The position numbers and the translations under genes are program-made. From Proteus vulgaris (GTDB lineage Bacteria > Pseudomonadota > Gammaproteobacteria > Enterobacterales > Enterobacteriaceae): a stretch of 64,000 nt of DNA. Below the pieces are notes generated by a model. The model was not told the origin of the DNA, searched no databases, and saw only the letters and a list, made by a program, of their open reading frames with translations. The stretch covers positions 3,720,001 through 3,784,000 of the forward strand of contig NZ_CP137920.1 of NCBI RefSeq assembly GCF_033708015.1, read 5' to 3'. Position 1 is the stretch's first letter; every line of letters begins with the position of its first letter. Positions 1-7,404 of the stretch are shown here, one piece after another.

Positions 1-1433
1 GGGTTTAGCCCCTCATCGGCTAAATGATGCGATAAGTTAGTTGCTCCATGAGGATCAATTGGGCTTTCACTAATGGGTGTATTGAGATTATCTGCTATTG
101 CATCTTCCAAAATAACGCGGTAATCAATCTCCGCACCATCAGTGAGGGTTAAATGTTTTGTTTCTACCCATTTTTTAAATCGTTCTGCAGTACGCTGATT
201 TTCAATATCAGCACTAAAAACTGCATTGTAAGGCACATAAAAACTAGGTGAAATGCAGTAATAATGACGCTTGCCTTCTATTTCACGAGTAAACAACTTT
301 ACCCGCGAATTCATATCTATTTTTCTAGCTAAGTCAAGACTTTGATAGCAAGACTGACCTTCAAACATCTCTAACGTGAGTGTTTTATCCTCACACGCTC
401 GCCAACTCAACATGTTAAAGAAAGCCGAACGAGCAGAAACCCAGATATTTAAATGTTTAGTTTTGAAAATACTGGCTAATCGAGGGTTGTTTTTAGCTCT
501 ATTTTGCTGACTAATAAGAAACTCACTATAAACAGAAACCCCCATATTGGGATTAGCTTTCTTCAGTGTATTCGGATCAGTCCAATCATCTTTTTCATCA
601 ACGGTATAAATGACACCAAATAATTCATCATTAGGCACTGTTCCATTGAGCATTTCGATCACTTCACGGCGCTTATCGTAACATGGTCCTTCGATATTAT
701 AACCCGCTGTTGTGATAGCCCACATCAACGGCTGACGTCTAGCACCCATTCCTGTTAGCATCGTTGTGTAAAGGGAGTCAGTATCATGCTCATGGTATTC
801 ATCCACAATTGCACAATGTGGAGATTGACCATCACCTGGGTCACCAATCAGCGGTTCAAAACGCGCCCCATCTTCAGGGCGATTCATGTTTTTTGCATTA
901 ACTTCAATGCCAAATGCCTCGGTTAACAACGGAGTGCGCTTACACATCAACTTAGCTGGTCTAAATACTTCCCATGCTTGTTTTTCTGTCGTAGCACCAG
1001 AATAAACCTCCGCACCAAATTCGTTATCACAAGTAAAGCAATACAGCGCAACGCCTGCGGAAATAGCTGATTTCCCATTTTTACGCGGAATTTCGGTATA
1101 CACTTCACGAAAGCGACGAAGTTTTGTTCCTTTTTGAACCCACCCAAATGCACTACAAACGATAAATAGCTGCCAAGGTTCAAGCGTAATAGGCATTCGT
1201 TTAAATGCCCACTCACCTTTGGTGTGGGGCAATAACTGAATAAACTTTGCAGCTTGCTCTGCTAAATCCTTATCAAATCGATAGCGAAATTTTCGCGATT
1301 TCTCTTGCGCCATATCATCAATATGTCGCTGGCAGGCATCAATCACATACTGACATGCCACAATCTTGCCACGCACCACATCACGCGCATATTGATTTGC
1401 CGCATTGACGTTCGGGTAAGATTTACGGCTCAT
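1..1433 (-). CDS. Phage terminase large subunit (partial, C-terminus beyond window)
   Basis: ATPase/nuclease motor that packages phage DNA into procapsids. The frame stays open from the ATG at 1433 to the left edge, giving about 477 codons. I translated it by hand. It has a Walker A-like RKNGKS near residue 110-125 and a Walker B with catalytic acid in [10 protein letters not shown], as in the TerL ATPase (Terminase_1) family; the nuclease domain follows and is cut by the edge. Start and the small-subunit stop overlap by 4 bases (ATGA), so the two subunits are translationally coupled. Portal and capsid genes should lie to the left. Confidence 0.9.
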   Translation of the reverse strand, partial: MSRKSYPNVNAANQYARDVVRGKIVACQYVIDACQRHIDDMAQEKSRKFRYRFDKDLAEQAAKFIQLLPHTKGEWAFKRMPITLEPWQLFIVCSAFGWVQKGTKLRRFREVYTEIPRKNGKSAISAGVALYCFTCDNEFGAEVYSGATTEKQAWEVFRPAKLMCKRTPLLTEAFGIEVNAKNMNRPEDGARFEPLIGDPGDGQSPHCAIVDEYHEHDTDSLYTTMLTGMGARRQPLMWAITTAGYNIEGPCYDKRREVIEMLNGTVPNDELFGVIYTVDEKDDWTDPNTLKKANPNMGVSVYSEFLISQQNRAKNNPRLASIFKTKHLNIWVSARSAFFNMLSWRACEDKTLTLEMFEGQSCYQSLDLARKIDMNSRVKLFTREIEGKRHYYCISPSFYVPYNAVFSADIENQRTAERFKKWVETKHLTLTDGAEIDYRVILEDAIADNLNTPISESPIDPHGATNLSHHLADEGLN

Positions 1434-1924
1434 GATGAAATAATCCTCATAAAGGGGTTATCTTGCTTTTTTTGCCCCGCAAGACCAATTAATCGCTGAC
1501 GACTACTCGGATCTAAACCCAGCATTGCGCCCGTACGATCCATTTCACTTTCTTGTTCTTTTTTTGTCGTTAAATCAGGATTTTTTATTGGCCCTCCCGT
1601 GGCGCCAATTAAGCGAGTACCATCACGCATGATCGCAATTACCGCATTACGCCAAATATGATAGGCGACACACCAACGTTCAAGCACAGCGAGATCAGTA
1701 ATACATAATATGCCTTGACCACAAAGCTCCTTGATTGTGACTTCCCACATAACAACAGCAAGCTCTAGTTTGTTTTCGGTAAACCAATCTGGTGGCGTCA
1801 CACCTTTTAATGGTGTGAATACCGGCTCGTCTTTATTGAGCGCTCGTTTCCCCGGATTACCGGCCAATTCTTTTCTGGCGGTAGGCTTCGGGCGACGACC
1901 AGATTTGCCCGGAGTGCCAGCCAT
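1430..1924 (-). CDS. Phage terminase small subunit, P27-like
   Basis: DNA-recognition subunit of terminase, 164 residues from the chosen start [14 protein letters not shown]. That ATG has GGAGGT about 8 bases upstream; the longer frame to 1975 adds 17 residues with no ribosome site. The basic, proline-rich N-terminus and central region ([29 protein letters not shown]) resemble the P27/Terminase_4 small-subunit family. It overlaps the large subunit by 4 bases. The HNH nuclease gene upstream is a common companion of this packaging module. Confidence 0.85.
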   Translation of the reverse strand: MAGTPGKSGRRPKPTARKELAGNPGKRALNKDEPVFTPLKGVTPPDWFTENKLELAVVMWEVTIKELCGQGILCITDLAVLERWCVAYHIWRNAVIAIMRDGTRLIGATGGPIKNPDLTTKKEQESEMDRTGAMLGLDPSSRQRLIGLAGQKKQDNPFMRIISS

Positions 1925-2156
1925 AAATAAACCTCCAAATAATTCAGGATCCGATGCATAAATATGGCTAAACAATTAGCCAGTTTTAATTTCATTTTTC
2001 GCGGGTATAAAAATTGACTTAAGGGGGCAGTCCTATAAGGCGAAAGTGGTAGAGATTTGACCCTCCCCTCCTCCCCATATGTTATAGTTTCAACATGAAA
2101 TTAAATATTTTTATAACTTTATATATTTGTTATATATCAATGCGTTATGAGTTTAC

Positions 2157-2504
2157 CTAAATTCTTTCTTTCGCTGTCTTAGTTCTATGACATTGAATGC
2201 ATAGCGACTGCAGATTATCTTCTGCATCGGTACCCCCATGTGCCTTAGCAATGATATGGTCGACTGTTTTCGCTTCAGTTGCTCGTCCTACTCTTAAGCA
2301 TTCCTGACACAAATACTTATCACGTTTGAGTATACGTGCTCGTAACTTATCCCATCTGGTACCGTAGCCACGTTGATGACGGTTCTTGCCTTGCTGGTGG
2401 GTTTCCCATCCTAGGTTCTGATGATCTTCGCAGTAACCATTACGTTCTGTTGTTGTCTTGGCGCATCCCTGTTTGCGACACGCTCTTGGTATTCGAGGAG
2501 GCAT
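2157..2504 (-). CDS. Phage HNH endonuclease
   Basis: 115-residue HNH homing-type nuclease. The C-terminal half carries zinc-binding CxxC pairs (CQEC and CIQC) and the core VDHIIAKAHGG followed by DNLQSLCIQCH, which is the HNH signature. The N-terminus (CRKQGCAK...GYCEDH) adds a second Cys/His cluster. Family knowledge: such nucleases next to terS-terL in HK97-type phages help terminase cleave at cos or pac. The position, immediately upstream of the terminase genes on the same strand, fits this. About 180 bp separate it from terS; that gap holds no other ORF I can support. Confidence 0.88.
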   Translation of the reverse strand: MPPRIPRACRKQGCAKTTTERNGYCEDHQNLGWETHQQGKNRHQRGYGTRWDKLRARILKRDKYLCQECLRVGRATEAKTVDHIIAKAHGGTDAEDNLQSLCIQCHRTKTAKERI

Positions 2505-2590
2505 GTTATCTCCTATAATTTAAAGGTCAGATATCTGCCATTTTAAAGAGGAGGATAATACCCTTTATTGAACATAGGGTATTTTCACCT

Positions 2591-3010
2591 TTACTTCTGA
2601 CTACACCACGTTTGGTTATTTAGATCACTCACAGCTTGTGCCCACGCTTGATGCTGAGTTTCCATTGCTCTTTTTAACTCAGTGATAGCAATATCTTGTT
2701 CGTTGGCTTTCATGCGTAAATCTGCCAGCAGAGCATTGATATCCTGCTCTACTTCACCAATAGCAAGCACACCACTAAATAACGCATCACCTGATGCATT
2801 AAATTTAATCTTTGGTGAACCAATGACAGCATCTTTAATGGAACACTTGCCTAGAGCTGCAATAAATAAATCGTTGCGTTGTTCTGGTTTAATGCTGACC
2901 TTGATACCCACATCTTGCATCAACTGTTTAATGTGGGTGAGTTGCTCTTCTAGCTTATCTAACTCACTTGTATCTACTGAGACTTTTAATTGAATAGTGT
3001 TATCTGACAT
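2591..3010 (-). CDS. Phage protein of unknown function, predicted coiled coil
   Basis: 139 residues starting MSDNTIQLKVSVDTSELDKLEEQL; GGAGA lies 8 bases before the ATG at 3010, while the longer frame to 3034 has none. The N-terminus resembles the opening of tape-measure-like proteins (VSVDTSELDKLEEQL), and the C-terminal third (DINALLADLRMKANEQDIAITELKRAMETQ) is heptad-like. It could be a small virion or assembly protein; no function is assigned. A hairpin with a U-rich tail (3023-3053) overlaps its leader. Confidence 0.7.
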   Translation of the reverse strand: MSDNTIQLKVSVDTSELDKLEEQLTHIKQLMQDVGIKVSIKPEQRNDLFIAALGKCSIKDAVIGSPKIKFNASGDALFSGVLAIGEVEQDINALLADLRMKANEQDIAITELKRAMETQHQAWAQAVSDLNNQTWCSQK

Positions 3011-3022
3011 TGTGTTCTCCAA

Positions 3023-3053
3023 TAAAAAAGCCACCAGCGATTAACTGATGGCT
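3023..3053 (-). terminator. Hairpin terminator just upstream of the 2591-3010 gene
   Basis: On the minus strand AGCCA-t-CAG pairs with CTG-g-TGGCT, followed by six T and then TTGGAGAACAC leading to the ATG at 3010. The T tract directly abuts the ribosome site, so it could act as an attenuator or simply end the lysis operon. Confidence 0.55.
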
Positions 3054-3537
3054 ATCTATATAAACTCTATCAACGCCACTCAGTGAATGACGTTTGTAGA
3101 ATTAATTATGTCTCTCCATAGTCACGCCGTTTCTTCTCTCATAGCTGACGTTGCTACCCGTACTAGAACTGAGTGGATTCATTGTTTTTGATTCTCACTA
3201 TGCGCTCACTGTGAGGTAATGCAGGTCATGGCTAACATAGGAGACAGCGACAATGCGACGCATTAATAATGCATGGAAATCTATTTGATTTATTCAATAA
3301 TAGATGGGTTATATTTGTAAGTTTATGTACAAGTAATTATACTTAAATCTCAATCAACCCCGTGTTGATATCTAATTAAGCTCCATTTGCTTTACTTTAC
3401 TTTACTTTGCGCTCCTTTTGGGGCGCTTTTTATTTTTAAAAATAGTTGTATACTCATTAAGTATTTTATTCTTTTTTGCTTCATTTTAACCGCCCTGTGG
3501 GAGCCCAAACTCACAGGGTTATTTTTATCTACTTACT
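3054..3537. other. Long non-coding stretch with two further hairpins
   Basis: About 480 bases without a convincing gene. It holds a plus-strand terminator-like hairpin (GCGCTCC 3409-3415 with GGGGCGC 3420-3426, then TTTTTATTTTT), preceded by three CTTTA repeats. It also holds a second hairpin (CCCTGTG 3493-3499 with CACAGGG 3512-3518), which follows the stop of the 53-residue gene. Only very short ORFs occur, for example 26 codons on the minus strand beginning MNPLSSSTGSN, without a good ribosome site. Confidence 0.5.
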
Positions 3538-3699
3538 TCAATTTCCCGTATTGCTTTCTTGTAATAGATGCTCTGCAAGTTTCAATGAAAAATAATGCGC
3601 GTATTTACTACCCGCTGAATCATATTTGTACTCGAGAGGCTCGCTCTCTTTCATGAATGATTCTATTTTTGAGGCTAACACTTCTTTATCTTCATTCAT
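3538..3699 (-). CDS. Small phage protein after Rz, function unknown
   Basis: 53 residues (MNEDKEVLASKIESFMKESE...), found by hand translation. Its ATG overlaps the Rz stop codon as ATGA, indicating coupling to the lysis operon. It is acidic and soluble-looking, with no signal or membrane segment. A hairpin 20 bases after its stop (3493-3518) marks a likely operon end. I do not recognise the family. Confidence 0.6.
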   Translation of the reverse strand: MNEDKEVLASKIESFMKESEPLEYKYDSAGSKYAHYFSLKLAEHLLQESNTGN

Positions 3700-4157
3700 T
3701 GAGTACACTCCGTTCTAATGTAATCCTGTAAATACAAAGTTTGCTGCTCGTTCTCGACTATCATTTCTCTGAGACGTAAATAATCTTGTTCAACTGCTTT
3801 GTTAAGTCGTGCGGTGGTTTCATTGCTTCTGCTTTCGGTGGAATTCTTGGTGACTGCTGGACACTCGGCTTTGACGTACACCCGCTTATTACCAGAGTTA
3901 ACAGCATCACGAAGAGTGTTGATTTCATTCTTTGCATTAACAAGCTCCTGTGTGTGCCTTATATCAAGCTGATTGAGTCGCTCTATACGTACTTGATAGT
4001 CAGTATTGATAGCCTTCTGCTCTTCAAGTGTGGCGGTAAGTTTTTTATTGTTATCTGTCAGCGTGTTAATTCTTTTAGCTTGTGCATTAATCAGCACGCA
4101 ACCACCAGCAACAATACCCACCATCACAATGACAATGTAAATTTTCCAGTATTTCAT
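3696..4157 (-). CDS. Rz-type inner-membrane spanin
   Basis: 153 residues: N-terminal membrane anchor (residues about 4-24, IYIVIVMVGIVAGGCVLI), then a long periplasmic coiled coil (RINTLTDNNKKLTATLEEQK...). This is the layout of lambda Rz, the i-spanin that with Rz1 fuses inner and outer membranes in the last step of lysis. The Rz1 gene lies inside it in another frame, as in lambda. It starts 2 bases after the small membrane-protein gene and its stop overlaps the next gene. Confidence 0.88.
   Translation of the reverse strand: MKYWKIYIVIVMVGIVAGGCVLINAQAKRINTLTDNNKKLTATLEEQKAINTDYQVRIERLNQLDIRHTQELVNAKNEINTLRDAVNSGNKRVYVKAECPAVTKNSTESRSNETTARLNKAVEQDYLRLREMIVENEQQTLYLQDYIRTECTQ
3761..3943 (-). 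CDS. Rz1-type outer-membrane spanin lipoprotein, nested in Rz
   Basis: 60 residues entirely within Rz in another frame. The N-terminus MLMQRMKSTLFVMLLTLVIS is a lipoprotein signal ending in lipobox ISGC, so acylation is expected at Cys22. The mature part is short and proline-containing (SPRIPPKAEAMKPPHD), as in Rz1 o-spanins. The nested arrangement is the classical lambda type. The true start could be the second Met (MKSTLF), six codons in. Confidence 0.85.
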   Translation of the reverse strand: MLMQRMKSTLFVMLLTLVISGCTSKPSVQQSPRIPPKAEAMKPPHDLTKQLNKIIYVSEK

Positions 4158-4159
4158 AA

Positions 4160-4318
4160 TTAGTACCGATGATGTGAGAGAGCTATCTGACAGCGCTTTT
4201 CTAAACTGGTTTTATCGTTAACACATGAATTATCAATTGAGAGATAAACACCACCAGCGACCGTAATGAGTAATACGAGGATAAAGCTGATAACGACAAT
4301 TAAAGATTTCCATGACAT
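4160..4318 (-). CDS. Small single-pass membrane protein in the lysis cassette
   Basis: 52 residues found by hand: MSWKSLIVVISFILVLLITV then a short polar tail with two cysteines (NSCVNDKTSLEKRC). One N-terminal membrane segment (about residues 5-27). Its start lies inside the endolysin gene (19-base overlap) and its stop is 2 bases before the Rz start, so it is cotranscribed with the lysis genes. Position and topology suggest a lysis modulator or accessory, but the family is not recognised. Confidence 0.6.
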   Translation of the reverse strand: MSWKSLIVVISFILVLLITVAGGVYLSIDNSCVNDKTSLEKRCQIALSHHRY

Positions 4319-4770
4319 AGTGCTGACTCCGCATCTCTACGACTGACTAACCCTCGCCAAACCTTTCCGCCCGCATAAACCCAGCGCTTCATTTCTTCAC
4401 AAGCGCCATACTGATCACCTGCGTTTAATTTCTTTAGCAATGTAGAACGTGCAAAAGCTGAAGTGCCGACATTGAATGCGAAGGAATATAGAGAAGCTTT
4501 TGTTTTATCATCCAATGGAACTTTAACCAGGACATCAACTTGTTGTTGCGTTCTAATAAAGTCTTTCTGCAGTAATTCATCACACTCTTGCTGTGTGTAT
4601 GTCTTGCCTTGAATGATGTCACTCCCTGTGTGTCCATAACAAACCGTCAGAACTCCGGCAACATCGCGGTAAGGTTCATAACGCACACCTTCAAAGTAAC
4701 CAATTACTGTTATCGCAATACTTACCGCACCTGCACTCGCAACTGCAGCTACCTTCTGTTTTAGATTCAT
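4300..4770 (-). CDS. SAR endolysin, GH24 lysozyme (R21-like)
   Basis: 156-residue muramidase. The uncleaved N-terminal signal-anchor-release segment (residues about 5-25, VAAVASAGAVSIAITVIGYF) is rich in Ala and Gly. It is followed by the GH24 catalytic triad with exact spacing: Glu27, eight residues, Asp36, five residues, Thr42 (EGVRYEPYRDVAGVLT). The enzyme is exported by Sec, held inactive in the membrane and released when the holin depolarises it. The start overlaps the holin stop by one base (TAATG). Confidence 0.92.
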   Translation of the reverse strand: MNLKQKVAAVASAGAVSIAITVIGYFEGVRYEPYRDVAGVLTVCYGHTGSDIIQGKTYTQQECDELLQKDFIRTQQQVDVLVKVPLDDKTKASLYSFAFNVGTSAFARSTLLKKLNAGDQYGACEEMKRWVYAGGKVWRGLVSRRDAESALCHGNL

Positions 4771-5039
4771 TAAATGTCCTTTTTAGCTTTAGTCAGCATC
4801 TCGCCAACTATCTTTTCTATGTCTTGCGGATCACTAGAACAATTTCGATGAACTAATTCAGCAAATAGCGCTGTTCGTTTCCGCTGTTCTCGCTGTGTCA
4901 TAAAATAAGTTGCTAATCCAAGGAGCATGCTGAATCCCATCCCTATTACAAATCCCCATTCATAAAGTGAGAGACTTGCAAAAAAGGCAGTTAAGCCAGC
5001 TGTTCCGTAGGTAGCATTGGTCAATTTTTCCATGCGCAT
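4770..5039 (-). CDS. Class II holin (S21 pinholin-like) with two possible start codons
   Basis: 89 residues from ATG 5039. Two membrane segments (residues about 15-30 and 33-52). The segment TNATYGTAGLTAF...GFSMLLGLATYF resembles phage 21 S holin. The N-terminus reads Met-Arg-Met-Glu-Lys, so two ATGs (5039 and 5033) lie two codons apart; GGGGG is about 5 bases from the first and 11 from the second. S21 likewise has two starts, giving antiholin and holin. The frame also extends by two codons to a GTG at 5045. Pairing with a SAR endolysin supports a pinholin mechanism. Confidence 0.85.
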   Translation of the reverse strand: MRMEKLTNATYGTAGLTAFFASLSLYEWGFVIGMGFSMLLGLATYFMTQREQRKRTALFAELVHRNCSSDPQDIEKIVGEMLTKAKKDI

Positions 5040-5179
5040 ATACACCCCCTACGGAGTGTCCGTTGATGATTAATGTGAGTGAGTTAAACGTGAAAATATG
5101 AAACTTAAGTTAAACTGATGAGTCAGCCCAGAGAAACTTGCCGAAGGATTGGCTGATTCACTTCGGTGTGAGGAATTTT

Positions 5180-5389
5180 ATGCAATTTAATTTAATTCAT
5201 GTTTCAGGCATGGACCGAGCTAATGATAAGAACACATTAGATATTGCCTTACGAGGTTCGGATGGATCGATCCACCATTTCACAATAGATGTCACAGGTA
5301 AAGTTGTAGAGAATTTAACATTAAGAGATATTGAAAAATTAGCTATACAACACGCAAAGAATAGCTTTGCTAACTGTACTAACGGCTAA
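5180..5389 (+). CDS. Small phage protein of unknown function
   Basis: 69 residues, MQFNLIHVSGMDRANDKNTL..., chosen because the ATG at 5180 follows GAGGAA by 6-7 bases; the frame extends upstream to 5138 without a ribosome site. It lies on the strand opposite the lysis genes and converges with the 57-residue gene at 5379-5552, overlapping by 11 bases. Mixed beta/alpha composition, no membrane segment. Perhaps expressed in the lysogen; no function assigned. Confidence 0.55.
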   Translation: MQFNLIHVSGMDRANDKNTLDIALRGSDGSIHHFTIDVTGKVVENLTLRDIEKLAIQHAKNSFANCTNG

Positions 5390-5552
5390 AGCTTTCGACT
5401 GCAGTAATTCGCGTGCTTAGTATATTTAAATCGCAGCTCGTTGCCTTTTGCATATCAGCGAGCTGTTTTTGTAACTCTGTTATTTGTTGCCCTTGTTGCT
5501 CGACTTGCGCTGACAATATACTAATTGATACTTCTAAATTTTGATTACTCAT
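5379..5552 (-). CDS. Small phage coiled-coil protein, first gene of late transcript
   Basis: 57 residues found by hand: MSNQNLEVSISILSAQVEQQ... The body (GQQITELQKQLADMQ) is a glutamine-rich heptad coiled coil. GAGAGG lies about 6 bases before the ATG, a strong ribosome site. It follows the leader hairpins and terminator at 5575-5648 and would be the first gene read after antitermination. Function unknown. Confidence 0.65.
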   Translation of the reverse strand: MSNQNLEVSISILSAQVEQQGQQITELQKQLADMQKATSCDLNILSTRITAVESFSR

Positions 5553-5574
5553 AACTACCTCTCTTATACGAAAA

Positions 5575-5594
5575 AAGACCGCCTAAGCGATCTT
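5575..5594 (-). terminator. Terminator in the late-operon leader
   Basis: On the minus strand AAGA-t-CGC pairs with GCG-g-TCTT around a TTAG loop, followed by a run of T. It sits between the presumed late promoter region and the first late gene, the position of lambda tR' where Q-type antitermination acts. Confidence 0.65.
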
Positions 5595-5604
5595 CAAAAT
5601 GAGT

Positions 5605-5648
5605 TGTTCGGAATAACCGAACATGTGAACCATCCGGAATTACCGGAT
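5605..5648. repeat. Two adjacent short inverted repeats in the late leader
   Basis: TGTTCGG (5605-5611) pairs with CCGAACA (5617-5623), and ATCCGG (5632-5637) pairs with CCGGAT (5643-5648). Both have 5-base loops, and the two are centred 26 bases apart. On the minus-strand RNA the loops would be UAAUU and UUAUU. They precede the terminator at 5575-5594 in the direction of late transcription. Confidence 0.7.
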
Positions 5649-5802
5649 AGTTGGATCACCACAATTCAGATAATAACTTTTATTAAATATCAATAGGTTA
5701 ATCGAAATCCCCCTCATTATTGAGGAGTAACTAATTGTTAAGGATCACTAACCTAAATTTCATTGTATAATAATTGCTCTGTACAAAAATAAAGGTATTA
5801 CA

Positions 5803-6717
5803 ATGGCAAATAAAATATATCTACAAATAGACGATGAAATTGTCCAAGTACCTGACTGGAGCATTATAAAAAATAGGGAGCATTATACTGAAGCACTTGA
5901 CATAAAAGGAAAATCATTAGATAAAATAATAGGTTACTACGAACTTGATGAAAAAATATCTTGTGGTCTGAAAAATTGTAATACTCCTCATTTACGAGGG
6001 TATATTGTAAAAACCGATGCAGAAATAGAAACAAATATTGGTAATGCCTGTGGTAATAAATACTTTGATGTTATTTTTGGTGAAATGTCATCGGAGTTTT
6101 TAAATAAAGTCGAATATGAAAAATTAAAACAAAGTGCCCGACTAGCTAAACCAGAAATATTCACTTTGTGGAAGAAAATAAATGAATTAACTGTGGGTCC
6201 AAAAAACATTTTATGGGCAATACGTTTATTTAAAGATATATCCGACCCTAATATAATTGGAAGATCTGCTTATAATAGACTTCAAATTATGTATGGCAAT
6301 AATGACAATAAAGTCTACTTAACCACGCTCACAACGGCTAAAGAAAAAGAGTTAGCCGAAGTTGCAGGCCGACGTATTGATGAAACAGTCGATATCGTTG
6401 TTGGACAAATCAAGTATATAGATTTTTTATCAAAGGATGATAGCTTGGATTCTATCTTTTATTCTGAATTAAAAGCACCAGTATCGGAATTGGAATCCTG
6501 TGATCCCGAAAGAACATCAAGAACCAAACTAAAGAAAATAATGGTAAAAATAAACGCCATAAATACAAATATAACTAGATTGAAAGATAAACTGGAAATA
6601 GCGAGACTATTTTTCACAAACAAAAATTTATCACAATTACTTAAATGGATGGAAAAAGATGAGAATGTAAGTAATGCTGATATAGAGCGGTATCAAATAT
6701 TTTTGGAAAAGCTATAA
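5803..6717 (+). CDS. Prophage accessory (moron-like) protein with a Cys/His cluster, function unknown
   Basis: 304 residues; GC content looks lower than in the phage genes around it. The N-terminal third has a likely metal site: Cys54, Cys59, His63, and Cys83 in NIGNACGNKYF (CGLKNCNTPHLRGY), a pattern I associate with uncharacterised proteins of enterobacterial prophages. The rest is helical and lysine-rich, with coiled-coil-like stretches near 240-270. It is transcribed against the late genes, has its own leader and ends at a strong terminator (6723-6746), so expression in the lysogen is likely. It might be an exclusion or defence factor, but that is inference. Confidence 0.75.
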   Translation: MANKIYLQIDDEIVQVPDWSIIKNREHYTEALDIKGKSLDKIIGYYELDEKISCGLKNCNTPHLRGYIVKTDAEIETNIGNACGNKYFDVIFGEMSSEFLNKVEYEKLKQSARLAKPEIFTLWKKINELTVGPKNILWAIRLFKDISDPNIIGRSAYNRLQIMYGNNDNKVYLTTLTTAKEKELAEVAGRRIDETVDIVVGQIKYIDFLSKDDSLDSIFYSELKAPVSELESCDPERTSRTKLKKIMVKINAINTNITRLKDKLEIARLFFTNKNLSQLLKWMEKDENVSNADIERYQIFLEKL

Positions 6718-6722
6718 ATAAA

Positions 6723-6746
6723 AAAGCCCCGCATTAGCGAGGCTTT
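6723..6746 (+). terminator. Terminator of the 5803-6717 gene
   Basis: AAAGCCcCGC pairs with GCGaGGCTTT around an ATTA loop, four bases after the stop codon. The flanking A and T runs could let it work on both strands. Confidence 0.8.
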
Positions 6747-6826
6747 AAATTCATTTACTGTGTTGCGTGTATAACTTCGCACAGCATATATGAAGACTAT
6801 AACTTTATCGGCAAAATAGTCAAGCT

Positions 6827-7378
6827 TTATTCAGAATAATGATACTCTCTATCAAATCTATCGCACATTGGGCGATAGAGCATAAATTCAGCCACATTTA
6901 GCCATGCTTTAACTCTGTCCTGATATGTACGCAAGCAATAACGACCATCTTTCTCACAAAGCTCTAATGCTATCTCATGTTTTGATTTTTTATAAACATA
7001 GTGCTGCTTAAGAATATTCAGCAACCCAGCATCTGCATTCATTACTTCACAAATAACCTTATCCATTTCACCACCTTCAGTATCAGAGCAAAACCACATA
7101 CTGCTAAGCGTTTTTTTATCCTTAAACTCATCTAGAAACATCAATAAAGTTTCTTTGGATAATCCCGATGTATGCATTCTATTTATTGCATCCTTTAAGG
7201 CTTTTTTTGTGATTGTTGGTTCTTCCAATAATTGATTGAACATACTTGTAGCGCTAGGAGCCTTACTAAAAGCCGCCCATCTTCCCCACATTTTTAAACG
7301 CCCACGGATCCACACACTTTCCAGTGTACGTAATTTTAAATGCTCTTCGCCTTTACCTACTGTCAATGGGTAAATCAT
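6827..7378 (-). CDS. DUF1133 family, probable Q-like late antiterminator
   Basis: 183 residues. The opening MIYPLTVGKGEEHLKLRTLE, then SVWIRGRLKMWGRWA, and the closing helical part (RVKAWLNVAEFMLYRPMCDRF) match the DUF1133 family of lambdoid phages as I remember it. This family sits at the end of the early-right operon and is annotated as Q-type antitermination protein. It is the last early gene before the late leader, the expected site for a regulator of the lysis and packaging genes. The biochemical role here is inferred from position. Confidence 0.75.
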   Translation of the reverse strand: MIYPLTVGKGEEHLKLRTLESVWIRGRLKMWGRWAAFSKAPSATSMFNQLLEEPTITKKALKDAINRMHTSGLSKETLLMFLDEFKDKKTLSSMWFCSDTEGGEMDKVICEVMNADAGLLNILKQHYVYKKSKHEIALELCEKDGRYCLRTYQDRVKAWLNVAEFMLYRPMCDRFDREYHYSE

Positions 7379-7404
7379 CTAATACTCCTCGTGCCGTACA
7401 CACG

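Noticed and set aside
3387-3656. 89-codon plus ORF in the non-coding stretch after Rz
   Set aside because: Runs through two hairpin terminators and over the 53-residue minus gene; no ribosome site.
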